Origin: Slackia faecicanis
GTDB taxonomy: Bacteria; Actinomycetota; Coriobacteriia; Coriobacteriales; Eggerthellaceae
DNA length: 64,000 nucleotides
Direction of reading: 5' to 3'
Assembly: GCF_003725295.1 (NCBI RefSeq)
Contig: NZ_QICB01000001.1
Coordinates: forward strand, 372,001-436,000
A model generated the notes under the pieces. That model was not told where the DNA came from and did not search any database. It saw only the letters and a list, made by a program, of their open reading frames with translations. How positions within the stretch are numbered: the stretch's first letter is position 1; every line of letters starts with the position of its first letter. A program made the translations under genes and the position numbers. Below, piece by piece: positions 47,955 through 56,508 of this stretch.

Positions 47955-49340
47955 ATGACCCTCAACAAAGCCTACACCGACGAGTACCTGGCGCACGTGG
48001 ACGCCCTTCAGGGCGACGCGGCCGGCAAGCGCGCCGCGCGCGAGCACATGGAGCACTCCACGGCGATCTATCACGGCACCGTGGTGAACTCGTCGTACGT
48101 GCCGCGCTTCTTCGACCAGGAAACCTACGACTACTTCAAGAACGCCTCGGAAACCACCCACCGCATTCTGGTGAAGGTGATGAACGAGTATCTGAACAAC
48201 CCCGCATACCGCCACGTCTACGACATGGACGAGCGCCTGGTGGATCTGATCTTGCTGCCGCGCGATTACGACGCGGTGCTGCCCTTCGCCCGCGTGGACA
48301 TGTTCCTGGACGAAGACGCCATGACGGCGAAGTTCTGCGAGTTCAACGCCGACGGCTCCAGCGGCATGAACGAGAACCGCGAAATCACGGCCGGCATGCA
48401 GAACTGCCCCGCCTACCAGGCCTTCGCGCGCGAGCACAGCCTGACCACGTGCGATGCGGCGCTCTTCGGCGGCTGGGTGGACGAGTTCCTCTCAATCTAT
48501 GACACCTATGCGTTCAAGGTGGAGCGCCCGCACATCGCCATTGTGGACTTTTTGGAAAACGCCATTACTGAGGAGTTCAAAATCTTCGCGAAGCTGTTCG
48601 CCGAGCGTGGCGTGGAATGCTCGGTCTACGATGTGCGCGACCTGGCCTTCGAAGACGGCCGCCTGATCGGTCGCAAAGCGTTCTACGGCCGTGACGACGC
48701 GCCGATCGATGCAATCTGGCGCCGCAGCGTGACCAACGACATCATCGACAACTGGGAGGCGTCGCAGCCGCTAATCGAAGCCGTGCGCGCCCGCAAGGTG
48801 GCGCTGATCGGCAGCTTCACCGGCCATCTGGTGCACGACAAGCAAATCTTCCAGGTGCTGTTCAAGCCCGAGACCAAGGCGCTTCTGACCGACGAAGAAA
48901 ACGCCTTCGTGGAAGCCACCGTGCCATTCACGGCATTCCTGACCAGCGACGAAGTGGACCTTGATGCCGTGAAGCGCGAGCGTGCGGCATGGATCATCAA
49001 GCCCGTGGATGCATACGGCAGCAAAGACGTGTATGCGGGCCTCGATTTCTCGGACGAGGAATGGGCGCAAATCATCGACAAGTACGCAAACGGCGCGGCA
49101 GGCGCACCGTTCATCGTGCAGCACTACTGCACCCCGCACCGCACGCAGGCCATTCCCCTGCGCGGCGAAGAGGCCGACTACACGGCCGAGGCGCAGCCCT
49201 ACACCAACCTGTCGGGCCTGTATCTGTACAACGGCCGCTTCACCGGCGTGTTCAGCCGCCTGGGGCCCGAGCCCGTCATTTCGAAAAAGACCGGCGGCAT
49301 CACCGCCGCCACGATTTGGGTGGATGCGACGGTCGAATAA
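47955..49340 (+). CDS. ATP-grasp protein, glutathionylspermidine synthase-like
   Basis: 461 residues. It shows a pre-ATP-grasp region with KFCEFNADGSSGMNENREI and an ATP-grasp core with WIIKPVDAYGSKDVYAGLDF and FIVQHYC. The ending ISKKTGGITAATIWVDAT is also characteristic. This pattern is close to the glutathionylspermidine synthase/C-terminal ATP-grasp superfamily (COG0754-like). No amidase domain is present. The substrate is unknown; a peptide-like or polyamine amide bond is a guess. AGAGAGGAG precedes the ATG. A terminator follows. Confidence 0.7.
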   Translation: MTLNKAYTDEYLAHVDALQGDAAGKRAAREHMEHSTAIYHGTVVNSSYVPRFFDQETYDYFKNASETTHRILVKVMNEYLNNPAYRHVYDMDERLVDLILLPRDYDAVLPFARVDMFLDEDAMTAKFCEFNADGSSGMNENREITAGMQNCPAYQAFAREHSLTTCDAALFGGWVDEFLSIYDTYAFKVERPHIAIVDFLENAITEEFKIFAKLFAERGVECSVYDVRDLAFEDGRLIGRKAFYGRDDAPIDAIWRRSVTNDIIDNWEASQPLIEAVRARKVALIGSFTGHLVHDKQIFQVLFKPETKALLTDEENAFVEATVPFTAFLTSDEVDLDAVKRERAAWIIKPVDAYGSKDVYAGLDFSDEEWAQIIDKYANGAAGAPFIVQHYCTPHRTQAIPLRGEEADYTAEAQPYTNLSGLYLYNGRFTGVFSRLGPEPVISKKTGGITAATIWVDATVE

Positions 49341-49380
49341 GACTTCGAATATGACTTGCAACATGTAGCACCGTTTTAGG

Positions 49381-49413
49381 AAACGCCAGGGAAATCTCCC
49401 TGGCGTTTCTCTT
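49381..49413 (+). terminator. intrinsic terminator of the ATP-grasp gene
   Basis: 12-bp stem AAACGCCAGGGA/TCCCTGGCGTTT with AATC loop and CTCTTT tail. It marks the left edge of the low-GC island. Confidence 0.9.
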
Positions 49414-49450
49414 TCACTGAGACGTTTCCGTGCGGCAGCTAACTCATCCA

Positions 49451-49765
49451 TCACCGATATATATCCACAAACTTCTCGAAAAATGCCAATTCATCATCGA
49501 AATCTTCAATATCCGCATCAATAAACCGTTTCAAATCAGCCTTCATCCGTTCGAGCAAATCAAACGAGTCCTCCTGATTCGAAAACGTGGCATGGACCAT
49601 ACCGCCATATACTCCGCACGTTATCGCATCATATTTTTCGCAACGTTCTCTCGTTATGCGACATTGGCCTTTGTATTCCTCGTCGTCCAAAACAACGCCA
49701 CCCTCAGAGCCAACGACTCCAGAATTCAGAATGCTCATCCAGTCGGTTTCAGTCATCTTGCACAT
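49451..49765 (-). CDS. hypothetical protein
   Basis: 104 residues from the ATG at 49765 (MCKMTETDW); a TTG/ATG 12-15 nt upstream is also possible. The sequence is acidic, with a central CRITRERCEKYDAITCG and a C-terminal amphipathic part rich in Phe/Asp (DIEDFDDELAFFEKF). I do not recognise the family; small acidic proteins of this size in islands are sometimes immunity proteins, but nothing here proves that. Codon use is AT-richer than flanking housekeeping genes. Confidence 0.55.
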   Translation of the reverse strand: MCKMTETDWMSILNSGVVGSEGGVVLDDEEYKGQCRITRERCEKYDAITCGVYGGMVHATFSNQEDSFDLLERMKADLKRFIDADIEDFDDELAFFEKFVDIYR

Positions 49766-49945
49766 AACGTCTCTCATCAAATGCTAGAATTTCATCTACA
49801 TATCACATAGCCACACAATAAAACACCTAAATAAAACCTCCAGACGCAATCGTATCGCCATTTGCCGAATCTGAAATTGCCATTCCGATGGTCGACTGAC
49901 GGTCCAAACGATCGATGCCGTATACACGCCATCGCACTTCGCGGC

Positions 49946-50281
49946 TCACGGGGTGGTAACACCCGCATTCAATGGACGCTGATCATCGTTAGGGTCCATG
50001 CCTAATTCCCAAAGGTCTTCCTCTTCTTCACGTCTCCGCTTTTCTTCATCAAGATATCCTTGATGGCTTCCGATGTAACCGTCATCCTCATCATCGACGT
50101 CGATAACGTTACCAAGACTGACATCATTATCTTCCCCGCAAGCAGCACACTCCCAGCTACCACCGCTAACCGTGAAACCTGGCTGATCGTTCATGTACGC
50201 CCCACAATTGTCGCAATACCAATCGCACCCACCGTCATCCCCCGACGAAATGACGTCCAAAATTGCATCGAGAAGCCCCAT
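49946..50281 (-). CDS. Sec23/Sec24-type zinc-ribbon small protein
   Basis: 111 residues. An N-terminal MGLLDAILDVISSG is followed by a zinc ribbon CDWYCDNCGAYM..CAACG, with four spaced Cys, then an acidic and charged C-terminus (DVDDEDDGYIG, EKRRREEEEDLWELG). It looks like the small 'Sec23/Sec24 zinc finger-containing' proteins annotated in gut Firmicutes and Actinomycetota; no function is known. Spacing and AGGGAAG upstream of the ATG support the start. Confidence 0.65.
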   Translation of the reverse strand: MGLLDAILDVISSGDDGGCDWYCDNCGAYMNDQPGFTVSGGSWECAACGEDNDVSLGNVIDVDDEDDGYIGSHQGYLDEEKRRREEEEDLWELGMDPNDDQRPLNAGVTTP

Positions 50282-50410
50282 TGCTTCCCTTCTTATCTGT
50301 AAAATACTTACGATTCAATGCGACTCTTGATTACATTCTAGACAACGAAAATCACGCGAGCGCGCAACATCAGGAACACCGCCAAGCAGCCACCCCATCC
50401 CTTAAATAAT

Positions 50411-50788
50411 TCACAGTCTAGAAAACGAATCTTTGATCACCTTCGACATCGGAACACGCCTTTCCTTCAGGAAATCCAGATAATCCATTTCCCCGAATCC
50501 GAGCGGAATGGCGTTCTCCTCGCAAGTAAAGCGACATGCCTCGTCCCCTAAAGCATCCTTAAACTTTTTCACATACACTCTCGGGTCATCATCGCTGATA
50601 TAGATATTCTTTTGATAGTCCACACACATGAAGTTCGCCCTGCTGCCTTTCGTATGTCCATAAGGCTCACCCTTCAGGAAATTCGTCGGGAAAAGACGAT
50701 GCTTGTCGTAGGCTTTTTTCGTACCGCCGCTCGCGGGAAGCAAAAGCTGCGCAATTGTGCCCGTGCCGAAAAGCACGCACGACCCCAT
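50411..50788 (-). CDS. hypothetical protein, possibly frameshifted at its 5' end
   Basis: 125 residues from the ATG at 50788. The body (YDKHRLFPTNFLKGEPYGHTKGSR, then CVDYQKNIYISDDDPRVYVKKFK) looks like a normal globular protein, but the first about 20 residues are weak and no ribosome-binding site is apparent. About 60 bp upstream, in another frame, a start with the sequence MAKPLFCERSC appears, so a frameshift may have separated the true N-terminus. Family not recognised. Confidence 0.45.
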   Translation of the reverse strand: MGSCVLFGTGTIAQLLLPASGGTKKAYDKHRLFPTNFLKGEPYGHTKGSRANFMCVDYQKNIYISDDDPRVYVKKFKDALGDEACRFTCEENAIPLGFGEMDYLDFLKERRVPMSKVIKDSFSRL

Positions 50789-50991
50789 AACGCCCCGCGC
50801 TGCAAGAAATCCGTTTCATACAGGATCTCTCGCAAAACAACGGCTTAGCCATATTTCACCTCTCTGCGCAAATGGAGCGGCGCGCATGCGGTACCCCATG
50901 CCTAGCCATCAGCCAACATATTATTCAGCCATAAAACTCGTACGTTGGTTTTATCCGCTATTGAGAAATCGGGCCGATTCAGTAAACCCCA

Positions 50992-53394
50992 TCAGACATG
51001 CATCGCCTCGCTCGACGCGGCTTTCTTCTTGCGATTTTTTCTACCTTTCATCTCAATCGTTCTCGCAATCCTATTGCTACTGCGTTTGAGAAATTTTTGG
51101 CTGCGTTTGAGTATCTTGAGCATCTTTTTCGGACTGATTTCGTCCTTTTCAGCGGATTCATCGTTATCAACAGATGAATCTTCGGCAGCGATGCCGCGCT
51201 TGACCATTTCAATCTCAACGTCAAGTTCGATAATTCGCTGATTCAGCGCATCATGAACCTCCGCCACGGAAGCAAAATCGCCGTAACGCCCAATGAGCAC
51301 CTCTTCGCAAAATGCAACCAATTTCGCGCATTCGTCCAAAACATGGCTCGAGCCAGTAGTAAGAGTCATGGACGCAACCGCAGATAAGCCCGAGCCGCCA
51401 ACAGCTCCAAGCAGCGATCCGCCACCCACAATGAGCATAGTGCCCCCAGCCATACCCGCACCGCCAGCAGCCAAAGCACCTCCTCCCAGAAATGCAAGAC
51501 TTGCGCTTGTAAGAGCCGCGCCGGAAAGTGCAGCCGTATTCGCGCCCAGCGACGCAGCAAGCGCGGGAGCAATGGCGGGCGCAAAATAAAAAGCCAGTCC
51601 TCCCGTTGTAGCAATGGCAACCACAACGCCCGCGCCTCCCACAATGCGCCTCGGTGCAGACCCATCCAATGCACTACGCCCTGAGTCCACTGATTTATTG
51701 AGCTTGGCCAATTCTTTTTTCGTCACAACAGAGCAACGCTCGCAAAGGACATCACCAAGATAATCGGACCCGATCTTCAACCCTTTGTACTTTTGCTTGC
51801 CGCTATCGGGCAGTGGTGCATAGGGTTTGAACCGAGAGGCTTCCATGACAACAAGCCAAACCCACGAATCATCATCGCCAGTAAAACGAGATATGGTTTC
51901 GTAAATTTTTTCATCATCAAGGAAATAGCCCGTATCAATCGACCATGCAAGGCCCACCGTATCGATGGTCAACGCACGCCATTCTTCGAGCCAAGCACGC
52001 TTTCGAGCCTTTCGCTTGTCATGCTTTTCAAGAACAATATCATAATCAACCATCCGATACATTAGCGAATGGAGAATGCGAGCCTTCTCGAAATCAAGCT
52101 TGAAGTGGTTGAGGTCGAACAAGTTTCGTTCATATAAATACTCCGCACCCTCACCCCTCTTATCTTCAAAGGACGTTCGAACATCCACAACACAGGCAAT
52201 GACGAACGTAGCGACGCCTACGTAATTCACCCGCAAGAAAAACTCGGCAATTTCCCTTTTCTTTGCGGCGCGAACGGCCGCATCGGCAATATCCACCCCA
52301 ATGAACACGCCACTTGATACAGAAATCATACGTCGCATTGCCGGCGTTCCCCAGGGAAGCACGTCTTCAATCGCTATGCGGCCAAGTTCTTTGGTGTTTT
52401 TGATATCGAGATCGCGAATTTCCCGCAAGGTTCTGCGGCAGAAATAAAACCCGCGCACAACGCATTGATTCACAAGCACGGGTATCGTCTGCCTACCCGC
52501 TTCCTCCAATACGCCAATCTCGGAACGCAAATCGAACTTCCGAGCGCTGCCCTTGATGATTTCGCCTTTTTCGTCATAGTCCGCGAACAGCGTTCCGTTG
52601 AAACTTTTCGACACCCAGAGACGAAAACCCATATCACCATCACTCGAGTTTTTGAAAAATGGCCATGCAGAAAATTCCTTCATGAGCGATACGAGGGGTC
52701 CAGGAATGCCAGTACCACCCATGAGGGAACCACTTGAGCCAGCCATATCGCTCAACATGTGAAAGAACCAGCCAATAACACCGAAGGCGATTTTTTCCTG
52801 GAAGTTTTTACCAATATATGCATGGTGCGATTCGGGCACGGACGCAATGCAAAGCCTTCCTTCCTTGTCGGTCCCAACAACCAAACCAGCGAACTGGGTA
52901 AAAATAGAGAAAAATATGCCGCTGATACTGAAGTGATGCGAAAAATCGCGCAAGTGATGCTGGAGTCCGCCGCCGAAATCGTTAGCATTGCCGTCCGCAG
53001 CAAACGGGTGGTTTTTCTCCAGCGCTTTTATTGCCCCACTTAACGTATCGCCCTTATAGCCTTCGGCTCTCGCAGCCTTTATAACAAACCGATTGACTTT
53101 GTCTTTTCCCCATTCGGTCGCACGGTCGAGCGAGAATTCCCCAACGTAAAAAGCGTCAATAAGACCAGCCAAAACACCACCGCTCGCGGCAACAATATAG
53201 TCAAGCTTGTCAGCCTTATCCACATGGGGTTCCCACTCAATGCGATCATCAAGAACTTCGGTAACGCCGACATGGGTGCCACCCGAATCGCCAGTCTCGC
53301 GCCCTGCGCTTCCTTCTCCGAGCAAGAGAGGCTTCTTCGGAAACGAGACTTCATACTGAATGAGCGGTTTTTCATCACTTGCATAGAAAGTCAC
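50992..53394 (-). CDS. large protein of unknown function with Gly/Ala-rich hydrophobic core
   Basis: 800 residues, not recognised as a characterised family. The N-terminal half holds His/Asp-rich motifs that could bind metal: QHHLRDFSHHFS (146-156), ESHHAYIG (189-196) and WFFHMLSDMAGSSGS (209-223), plus TGIPGPLVSLMKEFSA. A Cys pair (LCERCSV) lies near 550. Residues about 584-667 form a Gly/Ala zipper-like membrane segment (FYFAPAIAPALAASLGA, GGGALAAGGAGMAGG). The C-terminal about 60 residues are strongly basic. It lies 65 bp downstream of hipA in the same direction. A membrane-active or defence role is only an inference. Confidence 0.65.
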   Translation of the reverse strand: MTFYASDEKPLIQYEVSFPKKPLLLGEGSAGRETGDSGGTHVGVTEVLDDRIEWEPHVDKADKLDYIVAASGGVLAGLIDAFYVGEFSLDRATEWGKDKVNRFVIKAARAEGYKGDTLSGAIKALEKNHPFAADGNANDFGGGLQHHLRDFSHHFSISGIFFSIFTQFAGLVVGTDKEGRLCIASVPESHHAYIGKNFQEKIAFGVIGWFFHMLSDMAGSSGSLMGGTGIPGPLVSLMKEFSAWPFFKNSSDGDMGFRLWVSKSFNGTLFADYDEKGEIIKGSARKFDLRSEIGVLEEAGRQTIPVLVNQCVVRGFYFCRRTLREIRDLDIKNTKELGRIAIEDVLPWGTPAMRRMISVSSGVFIGVDIADAAVRAAKKREIAEFFLRVNYVGVATFVIACVVDVRTSFEDKRGEGAEYLYERNLFDLNHFKLDFEKARILHSLMYRMVDYDIVLEKHDKRKARKRAWLEEWRALTIDTVGLAWSIDTGYFLDDEKIYETISRFTGDDDSWVWLVVMEASRFKPYAPLPDSGKQKYKGLKIGSDYLGDVLCERCSVVTKKELAKLNKSVDSGRSALDGSAPRRIVGGAGVVVAIATTGGLAFYFAPAIAPALAASLGANTAALSGAALTSASLAFLGGGALAAGGAGMAGGTMLIVGGGSLLGAVGGSGLSAVASMTLTTGSSHVLDECAKLVAFCEEVLIGRYGDFASVAEVHDALNQRIIELDVEIEMVKRGIAAEDSSVDNDESAEKDEISPKKMLKILKRSQKFLKRSSNRIARTIEMKGRKNRKKKAASSEAMHV

Positions 53395-53459
53395 GGGGCA
53401 TTCCTTTCATTCGTCGTTTCCGCAGCAGCCACCCAACAGGAGCGTCAACAAAGCCACTG

Positions 53460-54593
53460 TTACAAGCCAGCAAGGTTTAACTTCGTTATTACCTCAATTA
53501 CCTCCTGTGCGCGAAACTTGGAAATACCCGCCTCCGATGCAACCGCAAGCATATCCATATCAGAAATATCGCGACCCTTCCCATTAACCGTTGTCGCTCG
53601 CTCCCCGTTCATACCAGGATTGTCCGTCAGGTCATATGCTGGCGAAAGCGTCCATGCACCACACGAATCACAGATAAACGTGAAATTCTTTGAATGATCG
53701 TCTCTATTCCCGCATAGTACATTGAACACCATCAGCATGAACATGCGCTCGACTTCGGCCATGCTCCCCGTCAATTTAAGCGTCAATTGCATGAGCTGAC
53801 CGTAGTCCAAATTAGGAATACGATGAGACGTTTCGAGAAGTGCCGCTGCAGATGCCATATAGACCTTCTCGATGCTTCCATCGGGCTTGCGAACTCGGTC
53901 GAAACGTTTTGTTGCGAAATAGCCGGCGCACTTCTCAGATGGCAACAAACGGACTTCGGGCATGACAATTCCGCATCGCTTCGCTGCAAGAGCTAACCTA
54001 TACTCATCTTCACCTATACTTGCAGGATCGATTGACGAGGGGAATTTGACTATCCACTCCTCCCCATCGATTTCATAGAAGACCTTCGGGCGCGCACCGC
54101 CAGAAGAACCACCCATTGCAAACAACCCGTCCAAGTCCTTTGCATTTTGCGATGCGAGCACTGCGGAGCAGTCGGCCGCAATAGTGTCAAGGTCGGCATA
54201 TGCCTCGGAGATCTCAATGTCAAAAGAAGGTCTATATTCAAGAGCGCCGGCGCCATTCGAACCGACAATTGCCAATCGCGCAAGATGGCCAATCTCGTGC
54301 GGACTCAAACCATGCCCTTTAAGCATCCTATCGACCAGGAGGCGACCCCATCCATCCGGCAAGCTGTCATCGAACACACCGAATAACCCATCCAAAGGAT
54401 GGCGATTGGCGATGAACACTTCATTGCTCAAAGGAAGACTAAAAGGACTTATAGAATACCCATCTCGAAGCCAATCGCGTGTGTATTGAAACGCCGCCAA
54501 TCCTTCTTGCGTCATCGACAAAACGCCAACATGTTCGCCATGCAGAAAAACGTCAAGCCTATCGATCTCGAAGCATTCTTTTGTAAAAACCAT
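53460..54593 (-). CDS. hipA: HipA-family toxin kinase
   Basis: 377 residues. HipA-type Ser/Thr kinase of a type II toxin-antitoxin system. The N-terminal Couple_hipA-like domain includes SISPFSLPLSNEVF and DSLPDGWGRLLVDRML. A Gly-rich loop GGSSGGARPK lies at 161-170, ATP-binding Lys183 in EWIVKFPS, catalytic loop GNRDDHSKNF (295-304) and metal motif SPAYDL with Asp321. E. coli HipA phosphorylates GltX; gltX is encoded 7 kb away, but whether it is the target is not known. Its ATG directly abuts the hipB stop. Confidence 0.93.
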   Translation of the reverse strand: MVFTKECFEIDRLDVFLHGEHVGVLSMTQEGLAAFQYTRDWLRDGYSISPFSLPLSNEVFIANRHPLDGLFGVFDDSLPDGWGRLLVDRMLKGHGLSPHEIGHLARLAIVGSNGAGALEYRPSFDIEISEAYADLDTIAADCSAVLASQNAKDLDGLFAMGGSSGGARPKVFYEIDGEEWIVKFPSSIDPASIGEDEYRLALAAKRCGIVMPEVRLLPSEKCAGYFATKRFDRVRKPDGSIEKVYMASAAALLETSHRIPNLDYGQLMQLTLKLTGSMAEVERMFMLMVFNVLCGNRDDHSKNFTFICDSCGAWTLSPAYDLTDNPGMNGERATTVNGKGRDISDMDMLAVASEAGISKFRAQEVIEVITKLNLAGL

Positions 54594-54890
54594 CTATCGC
54601 ACCCGCCTTTGCGCTTTTCTCTCGGCAATCACCTCGTCAATTGACCTATATCCCCTTTTGGCGAAAAGCTCGTCGAAATCATTGGAACATCTGAAAACAA
54701 AGGAAACCGCCACCAAGGATTGAAACGCAATAAGCCCCTTTTGCTCGAAACGCTTATAAGACGCAAGCGACATGCCTGCCCTTTCGGCCACTTGCGCCTG
54801 TGTGAAGCCGAGCTCCTTACGGCGCTTTTTCACACGCTGCGCAACCTCGAGAACAATATCCTTGGGCATTTTTTGATTGATGTCTATCAT
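54594..54890 (-). CDS. hipB: HipB-like antitoxin, XRE family
   Basis: 98 residues with a helix-turn-helix at about 15-60 (VAQRVKKRRKELGFTQAQVAERAGMSLASYKRFEQKG written as two blocks). It binds the hip promoter and neutralises HipA. The stop TAG is immediately followed by the hipA ATG. The first ATG (54890) lies only 1-2 nt after the predicted transcription start, so the message may be leaderless; a second ATG seven codons later is less likely. Basic tail AERKAQRRVR. Confidence 0.9.
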   Translation of the reverse strand: MIDINQKMPKDIVLEVAQRVKKRRKELGFTQAQVAERAGMSLASYKRFEQKGLIAFQSLVAVSFVFRCSNDFDELFAKRGYRSIDEVIAERKAQRRVR

Positions 54891-54946
54891 GGCTAATATA
54901 TTATCCTTTTTAATAGAATTCGGTCATTTTAGCTCATATATTAGCC
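54891..54946 (-). promoter_or_regulatory. hipBA promoter with flanking operator arms
   Basis: Minus strand -35 TGACCG (54921-54926), 17-bp spacer, -10 TAATAT (54898-54903). GGCTAATATA (54891-54900) and its reverse complement TATATTAGCC (54937-54946) flank the promoter and overlap the -10, the usual arrangement for HipB autorepression. Confidence 0.65.
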
Positions 54947-55215
54947 TTATTTTTCACGTCATAGAAGCAAATGCCGATAAATGTGCATGACGATAGCAAG
55001 CAGATAATAACGATTGAAAAAGCCGTCACCGCCTGATTCGTCAACGAAAACGCCGAGCTCCCACACTGTGCTCCTCAAAATGAGAAAAGCCGGGGGAAAC
55101 ATCCCCAGCGCTTGAAAGCCTTCCTTTTCGGAAAACCGAAAATCTTATATCACGATTAATAGCAGAAAATCCGGCGAATGCAAAAGCAAACGGAGCCACT
55201 CATTGAACATTGCTC
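54947..55215. other. non-coding low-GC spacer
   Basis: Between the hipBA promoter and the small relic frame. Apart from a hairpin with TTTTC on the minus strand (about 55085-55109), which could end the relic, I see no gene. Confidence 0.4.
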
Positions 55216-55389
55216 TTAGATGGTTTCGTATCCGCTCAAGAGGTTTATTTTCATAAAGACGCCCTCATCCTCTGCAGAATATGACCCATTGCCTCCATAA
55301 ATCGCCGGCGTGACAACGCGGTCATTGCCAGCGTACTCCGCTTTGACAATGAAGACCTCGCCCGTTTCTTTGTGCTTAACGACTGTCAA
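55216..55389 (-). pseudogene. small frame, probable gene remnant (57 codons)
   Basis: An open frame from TTG (55389, immediately after an in-frame TAA) to TAA (55216-55218) encodes a well-formed sequence: TVVKHKETGEVFIVKAEY, then VVTPAIYGGNGSYSAED and FMKINLLSGYETI. The composition is protein-like, yet no ribosome-binding site is present and the frame is blocked right upstream, so it is probably the 3' end of a decayed gene. Family not recognised. Confidence 0.4.
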
Positions 55390-55490
55390 TTATCGTTTGC
55401 AATATGCGTCAGCGATGACATTGGAACTCGTAGTAACCTCCAAGTTCAAGAAAGACTACAAAAGGTAAAGAGCTGTTCGACGAATAAATC

Positions 55491-56507
55491 TTAGGCCTTC
55501 TGCAGCACCAAATACTTATTCATCGCACCAGTGCGGCCGTCGGCTTCGAAAGCGCCGATCAGGCGGGCTCGCGTTGATGCAGCGTTAACCAGGCGATCAA
55601 CTTCCTCGTCGGAGAAATGGTGGCAGTAGCGCCAGGCGCCTTCGACGTTTTTCCAGCCCAGCAGATAATCACCTTCGTCAAACGCATCGGCCGCAAGACC
55701 GAGCGCTTCGCTTGCCTGTGCATGCGTCACATGGGCCTTTGCCGCCAACGTGGGGTTGTTCATGAACTGCCAGAGCGACACGGCCACGCATCCCCCAGGG
55801 CGTACCGCATCGATCAATCCGTCAAGCACGCGCACGCGCAAGTCGGCTCCCGGCACATGATGCAGAAAGCCGAACGACACGGCCATATCTGTCTGCGGCG
55901 CATGATGCAGCTCGTGCAACGGCGCGCCTGCAATCAAGCCGCCAACGATATCGGACGATTCGTAGATCACGGGAAACGTCAGGTCCCCGGCATCGGCTGC
56001 AAGCTCGTCGCAGCTGTCAACCACATACGCGCACACGTCCGCATACGGCAGAGCTTCCGCCAAATAGCGCTCGAAGCGCAGGTTGCCGCACGCCAAGTCG
56101 AACACAGAAAGGCCCCTGCGTAAATCCGCTTCAGCTGCGCATCGCGCGCCCCCGCTTGCACCCTCGTCAGGCGCCGTTTCGCCATGCGTTATTTTCCCCT
56201 CGGCACAATTCGCGCAAAACGTCTTCCCGCCCGATGCCGATGCTTTCAGGCAACCACCCTGTACGACACGAGAATTCGGCGGTATCGCCCCCGATGCGGG
56301 CACCATCAACGCACCGTTTGCCCCACTTGACCTCTGGAGCCCATCGCACGAAACACCGCCCGCAACGCCCAGCGCTTCGGCCACCACGGCCACGCAGCGC
56401 CGCCAACCATGCCACGGCGACGTGCGCGTCGCGGAAAACGACGCGGCTTGCGTGCGATAGAAATCGGACGTCACGTTGCAGAGTATTTCGGCGGTCTTCA
56501 TATCCAT
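55491..56507 (-). CDS. Trm9/ALKBH8-like tRNA wobble-uridine methyltransferase
   Basis: 338 residues. The start region FYRTQAASFSATRTSPWHGW parallels the Trm9 pattern 'YD.IA..FS.TR..PWP'. SAM motif I is VFDLACGN (135-142); post-motifs include SFGFLHHVP and VRPGGCVAVSLW. The C-terminal AWRYCHHFSDEEVDRL parallels the Trm9/ALKBH8 'YRYYHLFREGEL' end. An insert of about 80 residues (48-130), Gly/Ala/Ser-rich with Cys54, Cys86, C98-C101 (CANC) and Cys123, is unusual. Trm9 methyl-esterifies cm5U34 to mcm5U34, and the Elp3 gene that would supply cm5U is divergent 36 bp away. The start at 56507 is supported by AGGCG. Confidence 0.75.
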   Translation of the reverse strand: MDMKTAEILCNVTSDFYRTQAASFSATRTSPWHGWRRCVAVVAEALGVAGGVSCDGLQRSSGANGALMVPASGAIPPNSRVVQGGCLKASASGGKTFCANCAEGKITHGETAPDEGASGGARCAAEADLRRGLSVFDLACGNLRFERYLAEALPYADVCAYVVDSCDELAADAGDLTFPVIYESSDIVGGLIAGAPLHELHHAPQTDMAVSFGFLHHVPGADLRVRVLDGLIDAVRPGGCVAVSLWQFMNNPTLAAKAHVTHAQASEALGLAADAFDEGDYLLGWKNVEGAWRYCHHFSDEEVDRLVNAASTRARLIGAFEADGRTGAMNKYLVLQKA

Positions 56508-56508
56508 A

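Noticed and set aside
53460-54593. HipA targeting of the gltX encoded at 45091-46575
   Set aside because: E. coli HipA phosphorylates GltX, but nearness of about 7 kb is no evidence for the target here.
49440-55490. Prophage
   Set aside because: No capsid, terminase, portal, integrase or lysis gene is recognisable in the low-GC island.
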